Shown: positions 34,181-44,104 of the stretch, piece by piece | How the letters are laid out: each line of letters opens with the position of its first letter | Position numbering within the stretch: position 1 is the stretch's first letter | Assembly (NCBI GenBank): GCA_026225475.1 | Contig: JAMFSU010000089.1 | Coordinates: forward strand, 1 to 61,497 | Source: Duganella sp. | GTDB taxonomy: Bacteria > Pseudomonadota > Gammaproteobacteria > Burkholderiales > Burkholderiaceae_D | Length of the DNA stretch: 61,497 bases | Reading direction: 5' to 3' | Position numbers and translations under genes: made by a program | The notes under the pieces: model-generated | Database searches by the model: none | The model's input: the letters and a program-made list of their open reading frames with translations, nothing else | What the model was told of the DNA's origin: nothing

Positions 34181-34304
34181 GGTTTGCGGCGCATTGCCAG
34201 AGATTATTATTGCCATTTTGATAATATCGACGTGCCAAATTTGGATGAAATTTGCTCAGCACGCCCGCATGCTGTGCACCATAATATCGGGCTGGTGATA
34301 TTTG

Positions 34305-34335
34305 TTGATATTGCCTCAATGCAATGCATTATATT
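34305..34335 (+). promoter_or_regulatory. Predicted promoter of the RND efflux operon
   Basis: TTGATA (34305-34310), a 19-bp spacer and TATATT (34330-34335), or 18 bp to TTATAT. The start would lie near 34342, at the left arm of the inverted repeat described next. Two copies of ATAATATCG, exactly 60 bp apart (34221-34229 and 34281-34289), lie upstream and may be regulator half-sites. Confidence 0.45.
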
Positions 34336-34342
34336 CGCGAGT

Positions 34343-34390
34343 GCATTTGGTGAACGCCGGTACAGATGCCTGCCGACGCTCACCAAATGC
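34343..34390. repeat. 11-bp inverted repeat in the mdtA leader
   Basis: GCATTTGGTGA (34343-34353) and TCACCAAATGC (34380-34390) are exact inverted copies, separated by 26 bp. The right arm ends 36 bp before the mdtA ATG. It lies at the predicted transcription start, so it can be an operator for a local repressor or a leader stem-loop in the mRNA. Lacking a T-run, it is not a normal terminator. Confidence 0.7.
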
Positions 34391-34425
34391 CTTGATTTAA
34401 CCCCTTTGTACTTTGTCCTCCCACG

Positions 34426-36033
34426 ATGACTAACACACCCACTCCAGACCAAAACAACACCCCATCTTTGTCGCCAGCAGGCGCTTCTACCAAGGTTTCG
34501 CGGAGTGTGTGGCGGCGTTGGTGGCTATGGCTGCTGGTGATCGCACTGGCCGCTGGTGGCTATTTCTACTGGAAACACAAGCAGGCTGCGGCCACAGGCA
34601 ATGCGGCGCAAGGCGGTCAGTTGGGCGGTGCGGGCGGCAAGGGCAAACGCGGCCAAGGAGGTCCGGGCGGTTTCGGCGGTGGCGCCAATGCGGTGTCGCC
34701 GGTCGGTGTGGCGCTGGCCAAGAAGTCGGATGTCAATATTTTCCTCAATGGCTTGGGCAGCGTCACGCCGCTGGCCACGGCGACCGTGCGCAGCCGTGTC
34801 GACGGTCAATTGATGAAGGTGCATTTCAAGGAAGGGCAACTGGTCAAGGAAGGCGATCTGCTGGCCGAACTCGATCCGCGCAGCTACCAGGTGACGGTGA
34901 TGCAGGCCGAGGGCGCCTTGGCACATGACCAAGCCTTGCTGAGTGCGGCGCAGATCGATTTGAAGCGCTATCGCACCTTGCTAGCACAGGATTCGATTGC
35001 CAGCCAGACAGTGGATACCCAGGCAGCGTTGGTCAAACAATATGAGGGTACGGTCAAATCCGACCAAGGCACACTGGCCAGTGCGCGCCTGCAATTGTCG
35101 TATTCACGGATCACTGCGCCGGTCAGCGGCCGTCTCGGTTTGCGCCAGGTCGATGTGGGCAATATTGTCAATTCCAGCGATACCACCGGCGTTGTCATCA
35201 TTACGCAATTGCAACCGATCACTGCCATTTTCAGCATTCCCGAAGACAATATCCCTGCCGTCATGCGCCAATTGCAGGCCGGCAAGAAACTGCGCTCGGA
35301 AGCCTGGGACCGCAATCAGCAAAACAAACTTGCCGATGGCGTCTTGCTGACCATCGACAACGTGGTCGATGCCACCACAGGCACGGTCAAGCTCAAAGCA
35401 CAATTCCCCAACACCGATTACGCCTTGTTTCCTAGCCAGTTCGTCAATATTCGCATGCTGCTCGACACTCGACACGATGCCACGGTGATACCGAGCGCAG
35501 CGATCCAGCGTGGTGCCAAGGGCATGTTTGTGTATGTGGTCAAGCAAGACAATACCGTTACCGTGCGCAACATCAAGACTGGTCCGGTCGAAGGCGACAA
35601 CACGGCCATTGAAGATGGCGTGGCTGCAGGTGAAACCGTGGTGGTCGATGGCATCGACCGCTTGCGCGAAGGTGCCAAGGTGGAACCAGTCATGCGCGGC
35701 GGTGCTGACGATCCCGCCAATAAACTGACAGAAAAGGCCGGCCCGCGCCGTCATCGCCATGCCGTTGACGGTGCCGCGCCAGCGGCTGCGCCAACTGCTG
35801 GCAAGACAGGTGCCACTGCGGCGCCAGCGTCGGCTGAGCAAAATGCCGGTGCTGCCAGTGCCGAACAGCGTCAGCAACGCTGGGCTGCGTTGAACAAACG
35901 CATCGATGCCGGCGAGTTCGGCGAGGAAATCAAGAAGTTGCCGGAAGACCAGCGTCGCCAGCGCATGATGGAAATGCGTCGTCAGCAAGGGGCTGCGGCC
36001 GGAGCCAATGCCAGCAACAGTGACAGCAAGTAA
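34426..36033 (+). CDS. RND efflux periplasmic adaptor subunit, MdtA-like
   Basis: A 535-aa protein that joins the inner-membrane pumps to the outer-membrane channel. An N-terminal membrane anchor (WWLWLLVIALAAGGYFYWK) is followed by a Gly-rich linker (GKGKRGQGGPGGFGG), then the HlyD-type core (VDGQLMKVHFKEGQLVKEGDLLAELDP, a coiled hairpin, ITAPVSGRLGLRQVDVGNIV, VPSAAIQRGAKG-like IPSAAIQRGAKGMFVYVV). It is longer than MdtA (about 415 aa) because of an Ala-rich C-terminal extension after about residue 430 (APAAAPTAGKTGATAAPASA, then a charged helix QRQQRWAALNKRIDAGEFGE). No Shine-Dalgarno precedes the ATG. Confidence 0.9.
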   Translation: MTNTPTPDQNNTPSLSPAGASTKVSRSVWRRWWLWLLVIALAAGGYFYWKHKQAAATGNAAQGGQLGGAGGKGKRGQGGPGGFGGGANAVSPVGVALAKKSDVNIFLNGLGSVTPLATATVRSRVDGQLMKVHFKEGQLVKEGDLLAELDPRSYQVTVMQAEGALAHDQALLSAAQIDLKRYRTLLAQDSIASQTVDTQAALVKQYEGTVKSDQGTLASARLQLSYSRITAPVSGRLGLRQVDVGNIVNSSDTTGVVIITQLQPITAIFSIPEDNIPAVMRQLQAGKKLRSEAWDRNQQNKLADGVLLTIDNVVDATTGTVKLKAQFPNTDYALFPSQFVNIRMLLDTRHDATVIPSAAIQRGAKGMFVYVVKQDNTVTVRNIKTGPVEGDNTAIEDGVAAGETVVVDGIDRLREGAKVEPVMRGGADDPANKLTEKAGPRRHRHAVDGAAPAAAPTAGKTGATAAPASAEQNAGAASAEQRQQRWAALNKRIDAGEFGEEIKKLPEDQRRQRMMEMRRQQGAAAGANASNSDSK

Positions 36034-36042
36034 GGCTGCAGC

Positions 36043-39000
36043 ATGAATCCATCACGTCTGTTTATTCTGCGGCCAGTCGCCACGTCGCTGTTGATGTTGG
36101 CAATTTTGCTGGTCGGTATTGTCGCCTACAGGTTGTTGCCGCTGTCGGCCTTGCCCGAAGTCGATTACCCCACTATCCAGGTGGTGACCTTGTATCCGGG
36201 CGCCAGTCCGGATGTGATGACCTCCTCGGTCACCGCGCCTCTGGAGCGACAGTTCGGCCAGATGCCGGGCCTGAACCAGATGTCGTCGACCAGTTCCGGT
36301 GGTGCCTCGGTGATCACGCTGCAATTCAGCCTTGAGCTCAATCTCGACATCGCCGAACAGGAAGTGCAGGCCGCCATCAATGCTGGCAGCAATCTGTTGC
36401 CCAGCGACTTGCCGACGCCACCAATCTATAGCAAGGTCAACCCGGCCGACACGCCGATCCTGACGCTGGCGGTTACCTCCAAGACCATGCCCCTGCCCAA
36501 GGTGCAGGATTTGATCGACACCAGGCTGGCGCAAAAGATTTCGCAATTATCCGGCGTTGGTCTGGTCAGCCTGTCGGGCGGCCAGCGCCCGGCTGTGCGT
36601 ATGCAGCTCAATCCCCGCGCAGTGGCGGCGCTGGGCATGAATCTCGATGACATCCGCACGGCCATTGCTAATGCCAACGTCAATCAGGCCAAGGGCAGTT
36701 TCGACGGTCCGACGCGGGCGTCGACCATCGATGCCAACGACCAGTTGAAGTCGGCCGACGAATACCGCAACTTGATCATCGGTTACAAAAATAGCGCGCC
36801 GATCCGCGTCTCCGACGTGGCCGATGTAGTCGATGCGGCAGAAAACATCCGTCTCGGCGCCTGGGCCAATGAGTCGGCAGCGATCATCGTCAACATCCAG
36901 CGCCAGCCAGGTGCCAATGTGATTGCCGTGGTCGACAGCATCAAGAAGCTCTTGCCGAGCTTGAAAGCCAATCTGCCCGGTGCGATTGACGTCCAGATTC
37001 TGACTGACCGTACCACCACGATCCGCGCTTCGGTCGATGATGTGAAGTTCGAACTGTTCTTGTCGATTGCGCTGGTGGTGATGGTGATCTTCGTGTTCCT
37101 GCGCAACGTATCGGCCACCATCATTCCCAGCGTGGCGGTACCGCTGTCGCTGGTCGGCACCTTTGCTGTCATGTATATCGCCGGCTTTTCGATCAACAAC
37201 CTGACTTTGATGGCATTGACGATTGCCACCGGCTTCGTGGTCGATGATGCCATCGTCATGATCGAAAACATCTCACGCTACATTGAAGAGGGGATGGCGC
37301 CATTGCAGGCCGCCCTCAAGGGCGCGCAGCAGATCGGTTTTACCATTATTTCGCTGACCTTTTCGCTGATTGCCGTGTTGATTCCCTTGCTGTTCATGGG
37401 CGATGTAGTGGGGCGGCTGTTCCACGAATTCGCAGTGACCTTGGCGGTGGCGATCCTGATTTCGGCAGTGGTATCGCTGACCTTGACGCCGATGATGTGC
37501 GCGCGGCTATTGCGTCACGTGCCGGAAGAAAAACAGGGCTGGTTCTATCACAAGAGTGGCGCGTTTTTTGACAAGGTCATCGCCCGTTACGGGGTGGCGC
37601 TGGAGTGGGTGCTCAACCGCCAGTTCGTCACGCTGGTGGTGGCCGTCGGCACGCTGGTGCTGACCGTGCTGTTGTATATCTACGTGCCCAAGGGGTTCTT
37701 TCCGGTGCAGGATACCGGTGTCATTCAGGGCATTTCTGAAGCCACCCAATCGGTCTCCTACGGCATCATGGCCGAGCGTCAGCAAGCCTTGGCCAAGGTG
37801 GTGCTGGCCGATCCAGCGGTGGACAGCCTGTCGTCGTTCATCGGTGTCGATGGCATCAATGCCACGCTCAACAGCGGCCGCATGTTGATCAATCTGAAGC
37901 CGCATGCCGAACGTGATATCAGTGCCAGCGACGTCATCCGTCGCCTGCAGCAGGCCGCTGCTGGCAAGGTGCCGGGCATCACGCTGTACATGCAGCCGGT
38001 GCAGGATTTGACGATTGAAGACAGTGTCAGTCGTACGCAATACCAGTTCACGCTGGAAGACGCCAATGGCGACGAGCTGAGCACCTGGGTGCCGAAACTG
38101 GTGGAACACTTGCGCGGCTTGCCGGCATTGGCCGACGTTGCCAGCAATGCCCAGGATCAGGGTTTGCAGGCGTATGTCGAAATCGACCGCGATGCGGCCT
38201 CGCGTCTGGGCATCACCACGGCAGCAATCGATAACGCCCTGTACAACGCCTTCGGTCAGCGCCTGATCTCGACTATCTATACCCAGTCGAATCAATATCG
38301 CGTGGTGCTCGAAGTCAAGCCGGAATTCCAGCAAGGCCCGACGGCGCTGGAAAGCATTTTCCTTGTCACATCCAGCGGCGCGCAGATTCCGCTGGCCAGC
38401 ATTGCCAAGGTGACCGAGCGCACCGCGCCACTGGTGGTCAACCATCTGAGCCAGTTCCCGGCCGCCACCGTCTCGTTCAATCTGGCGCCCGGTGCCTCGC
38501 TGGGTGAAGCGGTCAAGGCCATCGTGGCGGCAGAAAAGGAAATCAATCTGCCGACCAGCGTCGTGACCAATTTTCAGGGAGCCGCGCTGGCGTTTCAGGC
38601 TTCGCTGTCGAATACGCTATGGCTGATCCTGGCGGCAGTGATCACCATGTATATCGTGCTCGGCGTGCTCTATGAGAGCTACATCCACCCGATCACCATT
38701 CTGTCGACCTTGCCGTCGGCCGGTGTCGGCGCCTTGCTGTCGTTGATGATTTCAGGCAATGACCTGGGCATCATTGGCATCATTGGCATCATCTTGCTCA
38801 TTGGTATTGTCAAGAAAAACGCCATCATGATGATCGACTTCGCGCTCGATGCAGAGCGCAACGAAGGCAAGTCACCGCGTGACGCGATCTATCAGGCCTG
38901 CCTGTTGCGCTTCCGGCCGATTCTGATGACCACCATGGCGGCGTTGCTGGGGGCCTTGCCGTTGATGCTGGGCACCGGTGTCGGTTCGGAATTGCGGCAA

Positions 39001-39201
39001 CCGCTCGGTATCACCATGGTCGGTGGCTTGCTGGTCTCGCAAGTGTTGACCTTGTTCACCACGCCGGTGATTTATCTGGCTTTCGACCGCCTGGCGACGC
39101 GTGTGCGCAAGCGATATGGCTTGAAAAAGCCAGGTTCGCAGTATGACGACGATGATGATGATGCAGAACCTGTCACGCCGCAACCGCAGCCACATTCCTG
39201 A
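36043..39201 (+). CDS. RND multidrug efflux transporter, MdtB-like
   Basis: A 1052-aa inner-membrane proton-drug antiporter with the RND two-fold repeat. It has [18 protein letters not shown] in helix 1, the proton-relay pair [16 protein letters not shown] (two adjacent Asp residues in helix 4), QYQFTLED in the pore domain and [20 protein letters not shown] in helix 10. The end is acidic (DDDDDDAEP). It precedes an MdtC-like gene, which with it forms the heterotrimeric MdtB2C pump of E. coli; here that is by analogy. Stop to start of the next gene is 12 nt. Confidence 0.94.
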   Translation: MNPSRLFILRPVATSLLMLAILLVGIVAYRLLPLSALPEVDYPTIQVVTLYPGASPDVMTSSVTAPLERQFGQMPGLNQMSSTSSGGASVITLQFSLELNLDIAEQEVQAAINAGSNLLPSDLPTPPIYSKVNPADTPILTLAVTSKTMPLPKVQDLIDTRLAQKISQLSGVGLVSLSGGQRPAVRMQLNPRAVAALGMNLDDIRTAIANANVNQAKGSFDGPTRASTIDANDQLKSADEYRNLIIGYKNSAPIRVSDVADVVDAAENIRLGAWANESAAIIVNIQRQPGANVIAVVDSIKKLLPSLKANLPGAIDVQILTDRTTTIRASVDDVKFELFLSIALVVMVIFVFLRNVSATIIPSVAVPLSLVGTFAVMYIAGFSINNLTLMALTIATGFVVDDAIVMIENISRYIEEGMAPLQAALKGAQQIGFTIISLTFSLIAVLIPLLFMGDVVGRLFHEFAVTLAVAILISAVVSLTLTPMMCARLLRHVPEEKQGWFYHKSGAFFDKVIARYGVALEWVLNRQFVTLVVAVGTLVLTVLLYIYVPKGFFPVQDTGVIQGISEATQSVSYGIMAERQQALAKVVLADPAVDSLSSFIGVDGINATLNSGRMLINLKPHAERDISASDVIRRLQQAAAGKVPGITLYMQPVQDLTIEDSVSRTQYQFTLEDANGDELSTWVPKLVEHLRGLPALADVASNAQDQGLQAYVEIDRDAASRLGITTAAIDNALYNAFGQRLISTIYTQSNQYRVVLEVKPEFQQGPTALESIFLVTSSGAQIPLASIAKVTERTAPLVVNHLSQFPAATVSFNLAPGASLGEAVKAIVAAEKEINLPTSVVTNFQGAALAFQASLSNTLWLILAAVITMYIVLGVLYESYIHPITILSTLPSAGVGALLSLMISGNDLGIIGIIGIILLIGIVKKNAIMMIDFALDAERNEGKSPRDAIYQACLLRFRPILMTTMAALLGALPLMLGTGVGSELRQPLGITMVGGLLVSQVLTLFTTPVIYLAFDRLATRVRKRYGLKKPGSQYDDDDDDAEPVTPQPQPHS

Positions 39202-39212
39202 GGCGCACCGGC

Positions 39213-42200
39213 ATGAATATTTCGCGTCCTTTTATTGAACGCCCGATTGCCACCACGTTGCTGACGATCGGCATTGCGCTGGCCGGGATGGTGGCGTTCA
39301 CGCTGTTGCCGGTGTCGCCGCTGCCACAGGTGGATTATCCGACCATTTCGGTGTCGGCTTCGTTGCCCGGCGCCAGTCCAGAAACCATGGCGGCAACTGT
39401 CGCCACGCCACTGGAGCGTGCGCTCGGTTCGATTGCCGGGGTCACTGAAATGACCTCGTCGAGCTCGCTCAATTCGACCCGCATCACCTTGCAGTTCGAA
39501 TTGACCCGCGATATTGACGGTGCTGCGCGCGATGTGCAAGCCTCGCTCAATGCCGCACGCAATCTGTTGCCGACCGGGATGACCAGCAATCCCAGCTATC
39601 GCAAGGTCAATCCGGCCGATGCGCCGGTGATGATTCTGGCGCTGACCTCGGACACCATGACGCAGGGCCAGATGTATGACGCCGCCGACAGTATCCTGGC
39701 GCAAAAATTGGCGCAGGTCACCGGTATCGGCCAGGTCAGCGTCGGCGGTAGTTCGCAGCCGGCGGTACGCATCGAACTCAATCCGACTGCGCTCAACAAA
39801 TATGGCATCGGCACGGCCGATGTACGCACTGCCATTGCCGCCACCAATGCCAATCGCCCCAAGGGCATATTGGACGATGGTGAGCGCAACTGGCAGATTG
39901 CTGCCAACGACCAGGCCAAGACGGCGGCCGAATATGCGCCGCTGATCATTTCCTATCGCAATGGTCTGCCGGTGCGTGTGCGCGATATTGCCGAGGTCAA
40001 GGATTCCGTGGCCGATGTGCGCAATGCCGGTTCTGCCAATGGCAAACCGTCGGTGCTGGTGATTCTCAATCGCCAGCCGGGTGCCAACATCATTGAAACC
40101 GTCGATGCCGTCAACGCTTTGCTGCCGCAATTGCGCGCTTCGATTCCGGCGGCCATCAATCTGGATGTGATGCTCGACCGCACCCCGACGATTCGCGCCT
40201 CGTTGCATGACACGGAAAAAACCTTGTTGATGTCGATTGCGCTGGTCATCATGGTGGTCTTCATCTTCCTGCGCAATGGCCGCGCCACGCTGATTCCCAG
40301 CGTCGCCGTACCGGTCTCGCTGATTGGCACCTTCGGCGTCATGTATCTGCTGGGCTACAGTCTCGACAATCTGTCGCTGATGGCGCTGACAATTGCCACC
40401 GGATTTGTGGTCGACGATGCGATCGTGGTGCTGGAAAACATTTCGCGCCATATCGAACAAGGCATGAAACCGGTCAAGGCGGCCCTGCTGGGCGCGCGCG
40501 AGGTTGGTTTTACGGTGTTGTCGATGAGTATTTCACTGATCGCCGTGTTCATCCCAATTCTGCTGATGGGCGGCATTGTCGGCCGGTTGTTCCGCGAATT
40601 CGCGGTGACCTTGTCGGTAGCGATTCTGGTCTCATTGGTAGTGTCGCTGACCACGACGCCAATGATGTGCGCCAAGCTGCTCAAGCGCCAGAGCGAAGAA
40701 GACCGCAAGCCGGGTCGCTTCTTCAGTGCCGTGGAACGCATCTTCGCTGCCATGTTGCGCGGCTACGAGCGCTCGCTGGCGTGGGCGTTGCGGTTCTCGC
40801 CGCTGATGATCGTGATCTTGCTGGCCACCATTGTGCTTAACGTCTATCTGTATGTGATCGTGCCCAAGGGGTTCTTCCCGCAACAGGATACCGGCCGTTT
40901 AATCGGCGGCATTCGCGGCGACCAGGCGATTTCGTTCCAGGCGATGCGGGTCAAGCTCGATGAGTTCATTGACATCGTTCGCACCGATCCAGCCGTGGAA
41001 AACGTCACTGCCTATACCGGCGGCGGGCGGCGTAATAGCGGCAGCATGTTCATTTCGCTCAAGCCGCTGTCGGAGCGCAAGGTGTCTGCTGATCAGGTGA
41101 TCAATCGCTTGCGCGGCAAGCTGGCGCACGTGGCCGGTGCCAATGTGTTTCTGGTGGCAGCGCAGGATATCAGGGTCGGCGCGCGCCAGAGCGATTCGCA
41201 ATATGAGTTCAGCCTGAAGTCGGATGATCTGGAATTGCTGCGTGCCTGGGAGCCCAAGATCCGGCTGGCGTTTTCTAATTTGCCAGAACTGGAAGATGTC
41301 ACCACCGACCAGCAGGATAAGGGTTTGCAGACCACGCTGACGATTGACCGCGAAACCGCTATTCGCACCGGCGTGACCCCTTCGTTGATCGACACCAGTT
41401 TGAGCGATCTGTATGGTCAGAGCCAGATTTCGACGATCTATAGCGGGATGAACCAATATCATGTGGTGATGGAAGCCGATCCCAAATTCTGGCAAAGCCC
41501 GGAGACGCTTAACAATACCTATGTCAGCGTGGCCAGTTCCACCTCCAGCTCCAATCTGTCGCCGACCACCTCGGTGCTGAGCACGCCAGCAGCGGTCACG
41601 GCCAATGGCAAGCTCAGTTCCAATTCGTCACTGGCACAGACCTTGTCGACCTCGGCATCGAAACAAATACCGTTGCGCAGCTTCGCCACGTTTGCGCCGA
41701 CGACCACTTCACTGAGTGTCAATCACGAAGGTCAATTCATTTCGTCGACGATTTCCTTCAATCTGGCCGAAGGCGTGTCGCTATCGCAGGCGACGGAAAA
41801 GATCAACGATACGATGGCGCGACTGGGTGTGCCGACCGCAGTGCAGGGTGAATTTGCCGGTACCGCCAACGCGTTTCAGTCGTCGATGGGCAGTCAGCCC
41901 TTGCTGATCCTGACCGCCTTGCTGGCGGTCTATATTGTGCTGGGAATCTTGTATGAAAGTCTGGTACATCCCATCACCATCATTTCGACCTTGCCATCGG
42001 CCGGAGTTGGTGCCTTGCTGGCCTTACTGGTGACTGGCTTGGATTTCAGCCTGATTGCCTTGATCGGTGTGATTTTGTTGATCGGCATCGTCAAGAAGAA
42101 CGCCATCATGATGATCGACTTTGCGTTGCAAGCGCAGCGCGAGCGTGGCCTGTCGCCGCAGGATGCAATCTTTGAAGCGTGCAAATTGCGTTTCCGGCCG

Positions 42201-42443
42201 ATCATGATGACCACCATGGCGGCCCTGCTGGGCGCGGTGCCGCTGGCACTGGGGCAGGGCGATGGTGCCGAATTGCGGCAGCCGCTGGGTGTGTCGATTG
42301 TCGGCGGTCTCATCGTTAGCCAGTTGCTGACCTTGTACACGACGCCGGTGGTGTATTTATATATGGAGCGCCTGCGTCAGTGGAGCATGCGCTGGTTTGA
42401 TCGCAAAACGAAGCCGAGCGCGAATCCGGGCGCGGCAGTATAG
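39213..42443 (+). CDS. RND multidrug efflux transporter, MdtC-like
   Basis: A 1076-aa inner-membrane pump with the RND hallmarks: [20 protein letters not shown] in helix 1, [16 protein letters not shown] in helix 4 and [20 protein letters not shown] in helix 10. It is the partner of the MdtB-like protein. Residues ~770-812 hold a Ser/Thr-rich insertion ([20 protein letters not shown] and onwards) inside the second periplasmic lobe, absent from the MdtB-like copy. This makes it about 40 residues longer than typical MdtC. It ends 6-12 nt before the outer-membrane channel gene. Confidence 0.93.
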   Translation: MNISRPFIERPIATTLLTIGIALAGMVAFTLLPVSPLPQVDYPTISVSASLPGASPETMAATVATPLERALGSIAGVTEMTSSSSLNSTRITLQFELTRDIDGAARDVQASLNAARNLLPTGMTSNPSYRKVNPADAPVMILALTSDTMTQGQMYDAADSILAQKLAQVTGIGQVSVGGSSQPAVRIELNPTALNKYGIGTADVRTAIAATNANRPKGILDDGERNWQIAANDQAKTAAEYAPLIISYRNGLPVRVRDIAEVKDSVADVRNAGSANGKPSVLVILNRQPGANIIETVDAVNALLPQLRASIPAAINLDVMLDRTPTIRASLHDTEKTLLMSIALVIMVVFIFLRNGRATLIPSVAVPVSLIGTFGVMYLLGYSLDNLSLMALTIATGFVVDDAIVVLENISRHIEQGMKPVKAALLGAREVGFTVLSMSISLIAVFIPILLMGGIVGRLFREFAVTLSVAILVSLVVSLTTTPMMCAKLLKRQSEEDRKPGRFFSAVERIFAAMLRGYERSLAWALRFSPLMIVILLATIVLNVYLYVIVPKGFFPQQDTGRLIGGIRGDQAISFQAMRVKLDEFIDIVRTDPAVENVTAYTGGGRRNSGSMFISLKPLSERKVSADQVINRLRGKLAHVAGANVFLVAAQDIRVGARQSDSQYEFSLKSDDLELLRAWEPKIRLAFSNLPELEDVTTDQQDKGLQTTLTIDRETAIRTGVTPSLIDTSLSDLYGQSQISTIYSGMNQYHVVMEADPKFWQSPETLNNTYVSVASSTSSSNLSPTTSVLSTPAAVTANGKLSSNSSLAQTLSTSASKQIPLRSFATFAPTTTSLSVNHEGQFISSTISFNLAEGVSLSQATEKINDTMARLGVPTAVQGEFAGTANAFQSSMGSQPLLILTALLAVYIVLGILYESLVHPITIISTLPSAGVGALLALLVTGLDFSLIALIGVILLIGIVKKNAIMMIDFALQAQRERGLSPQDAIFEACKLRFRPIMMTTMAALLGAVPLALGQGDGAELRQPLGVSIVGGLIVSQLLTLYTTPVVYLYMERLRQWSMRWFDRKTKPSANPGAAV

Positions 42444-42454
42444 GTGACATGAAG

Positions 42455-43927
42455 ATGAGCAAACATAAAATCAACCGCATCCTGTTGCTGACGCCGCTGG
42501 TGGCGGTGCTGGCCAGCCTGGGGGCTTGTACCGTGGGGCCGGATTATGTGCGGCCGCAAATGGCTGGCCTGCCGCAAGGTTTCAAGGAAATGCAGGACTG
42601 GAAACCAGCGCAGCCGCAGGAGCTGGCGATGAACGGCAAGTGGTGGGAGATGTTCAACGATCCCGAACTCAATGCATTGATCGCGCAGATCGATATCTCC
42701 AACCAGAATCTGGCTGAATCCGCCGCCAGCTTCCGCAAGGCCATGGCCCTGGTACAGACGGCCCGTGCGGAATATTCTCCCAGCGTCGGTTTGAGCGCAG
42801 GCAAGACACGTTCCGGTTCTATCGTCAATGGCGCCAGCCAGGTCAAGGATACCTATACCACTTCACTCACCGCGACGTGGGAACTGGATGTCTGGGGCCG
42901 GGTGCAGCGCAATGTCGAAGCCAATGAAGCCAGTGCCCAGGCCAGCGCGGCTGATCTGGCAGCCACGCGCTTGAGTGCGCAGGCGTTGCTGGCGCAGGAT
43001 TATCTGCAATTGCGCGTGCTCGATTCGCAGCAACGCTTGTTGGACGATACGGTCGTGGCTTATCAGCGCTCGTATGACTTGACGCAAAACCAGTATGCCG
43101 CCGGCATTGTCGCCAAGTCCGACGTGATTCAGGCGCAGACGCAGTTGAAGACGGCGCAGGCATCGGCACTCGACAATGGTGTCACGCGCGCGCAGTTGGA
43201 GCATGCGATTGCCTTGCTGGTGGGACAGCCGGCTTCGGCGTTTTCGATCAAGTCGATGCCATTGGCGGCCGTGGCGCCACCGATCCCGACCGGGATTCCA
43301 TCGATGTTGCTGGAGCGGCGGCCTGATGTGGCATCAGCCGAACGGTTGGTGGCGGCAGCCAATGCCAATATCGGTGTGGCGCAGGCGGCTTATTATCCGA
43401 GTCTGACCTTATCGGCATCAGGAGGCTATCAAAGCACTAATGGCATCGCCAATTTGTTGAGCCTGCCGAGCCGGGTGTGGTCGTTGGGGCCTTCGTTGAG
43501 TCAAGTGGTGTTTGATGGCGGTGCCTTGCGGGCGGCGACCAAGCAGGCGGTGGCTTCTTATGATTTGGCGGCGGCGACTTATAAGCAGGCAGTGCTGACA
43601 GCGTTCCAGGAAGTGGAAGACAATCTGGTGGCATTGCGGATTCTGGAGCAGGAGGCGGCGGTGCAGAATGAGGCCTTGCAATCGGCACGTCAGGCAGTGA
43701 CCTTGATCACCAATCAATACAAGGCCGGTACGGTCAGCTATACCAGCGTGGTGACGGCGCAGGCGACGGCGCTCAGTAGCGAGATATCGGCGTTGACTAT
43801 TCTCAATCGGCGGATGGCCGCGAGTGTGTTGTTGACCAAGGCGCTTGGCGGTGGCTGGAGTGAGCAAAATGTGATGGATATGGGGCGCTTGAACGATCAA
43901 GCTGAGCTGAGCAAGAAGGCGCCTTAA
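42455..43927 (+). CDS. Outer-membrane efflux lipoprotein, NodT/OprM (TolC-type) family
   Basis: About 490 aa. The signal peptide ends in a lipobox (SLGAC, Cys25). The mature chain has the OMF pattern: VGPDYVRPQMAGLPQGFKE, W-W-E-M-F-N-D-P-E-L (KWWEMFNDPELNALIAQ), TSLTATWELDVWGRVQRNVE, DYLQLRVLDSQQRLL, ERRPDVASAERLVAAANANIGVAQAAYYPSLTLS and its second-half copy. It forms the trimeric exit duct of the RND pump. AGGTGA lies 7 nt before ATG 42455; ATG 42449 is also possible. It is the last gene of the four-gene efflux operon. Confidence 0.92.
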   Translation: MSKHKINRILLLTPLVAVLASLGACTVGPDYVRPQMAGLPQGFKEMQDWKPAQPQELAMNGKWWEMFNDPELNALIAQIDISNQNLAESAASFRKAMALVQTARAEYSPSVGLSAGKTRSGSIVNGASQVKDTYTTSLTATWELDVWGRVQRNVEANEASAQASAADLAATRLSAQALLAQDYLQLRVLDSQQRLLDDTVVAYQRSYDLTQNQYAAGIVAKSDVIQAQTQLKTAQASALDNGVTRAQLEHAIALLVGQPASAFSIKSMPLAAVAPPIPTGIPSMLLERRPDVASAERLVAAANANIGVAQAAYYPSLTLSASGGYQSTNGIANLLSLPSRVWSLGPSLSQVVFDGGALRAATKQAVASYDLAAATYKQAVLTAFQEVEDNLVALRILEQEAAVQNEALQSARQAVTLITNQYKAGTVSYTSVVTAQATALSSEISALTILNRRMAASVLLTKALGGGWSEQNVMDMGRLNDQAELSKKAP

Positions 43928-43971
43928 CTGGATATTTGTGGCGTATTTTTTTCGTTTTTTGGAGATGCAGA

Positions 43972-43996
43972 GTTAGCCGGGCTGCCGCCGGCTAAC
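43972..43996. terminator. Stem-loop between the efflux operon and corA
   Basis: GTTAGCCGG (43972-43980) and CCGGCTAAC (43988-43996) form a perfect nine-pair stem with a 7-nt loop between two convergent genes. No T-run follows in either direction, so its terminator role is uncertain. T-rich DNA (TTTTTTTCGTTTTTT) lies just before it. Confidence 0.45.
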
Positions 43997-44104
43997 CAGT
44001 TCGACGAAATCGTCGCATCGGCAAGCAAGAAAAAAGGTGGATGTTTTTCTTGACTGAACGGCATGACAGTAGCTTGTTCCCCTTTGATGTTTTCGTCGCG
44101 ATAA

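Noticed and set aside
38767..38793. Triple 9-nt tandem repeat (GGCATCATT-like) in the mdtB-like gene
   Set aside because: It encodes GIIGIIGII in a conserved transmembrane helix, so it follows from protein sequence rather than being a repeat element.
39072..40460. 462-codon minus-strand frame across the mdtB/mdtC junction
   Set aside because: Antisense of two pump genes, Arg/Gln/His-rich, with no protein features; the plus frames carry all RND motifs.
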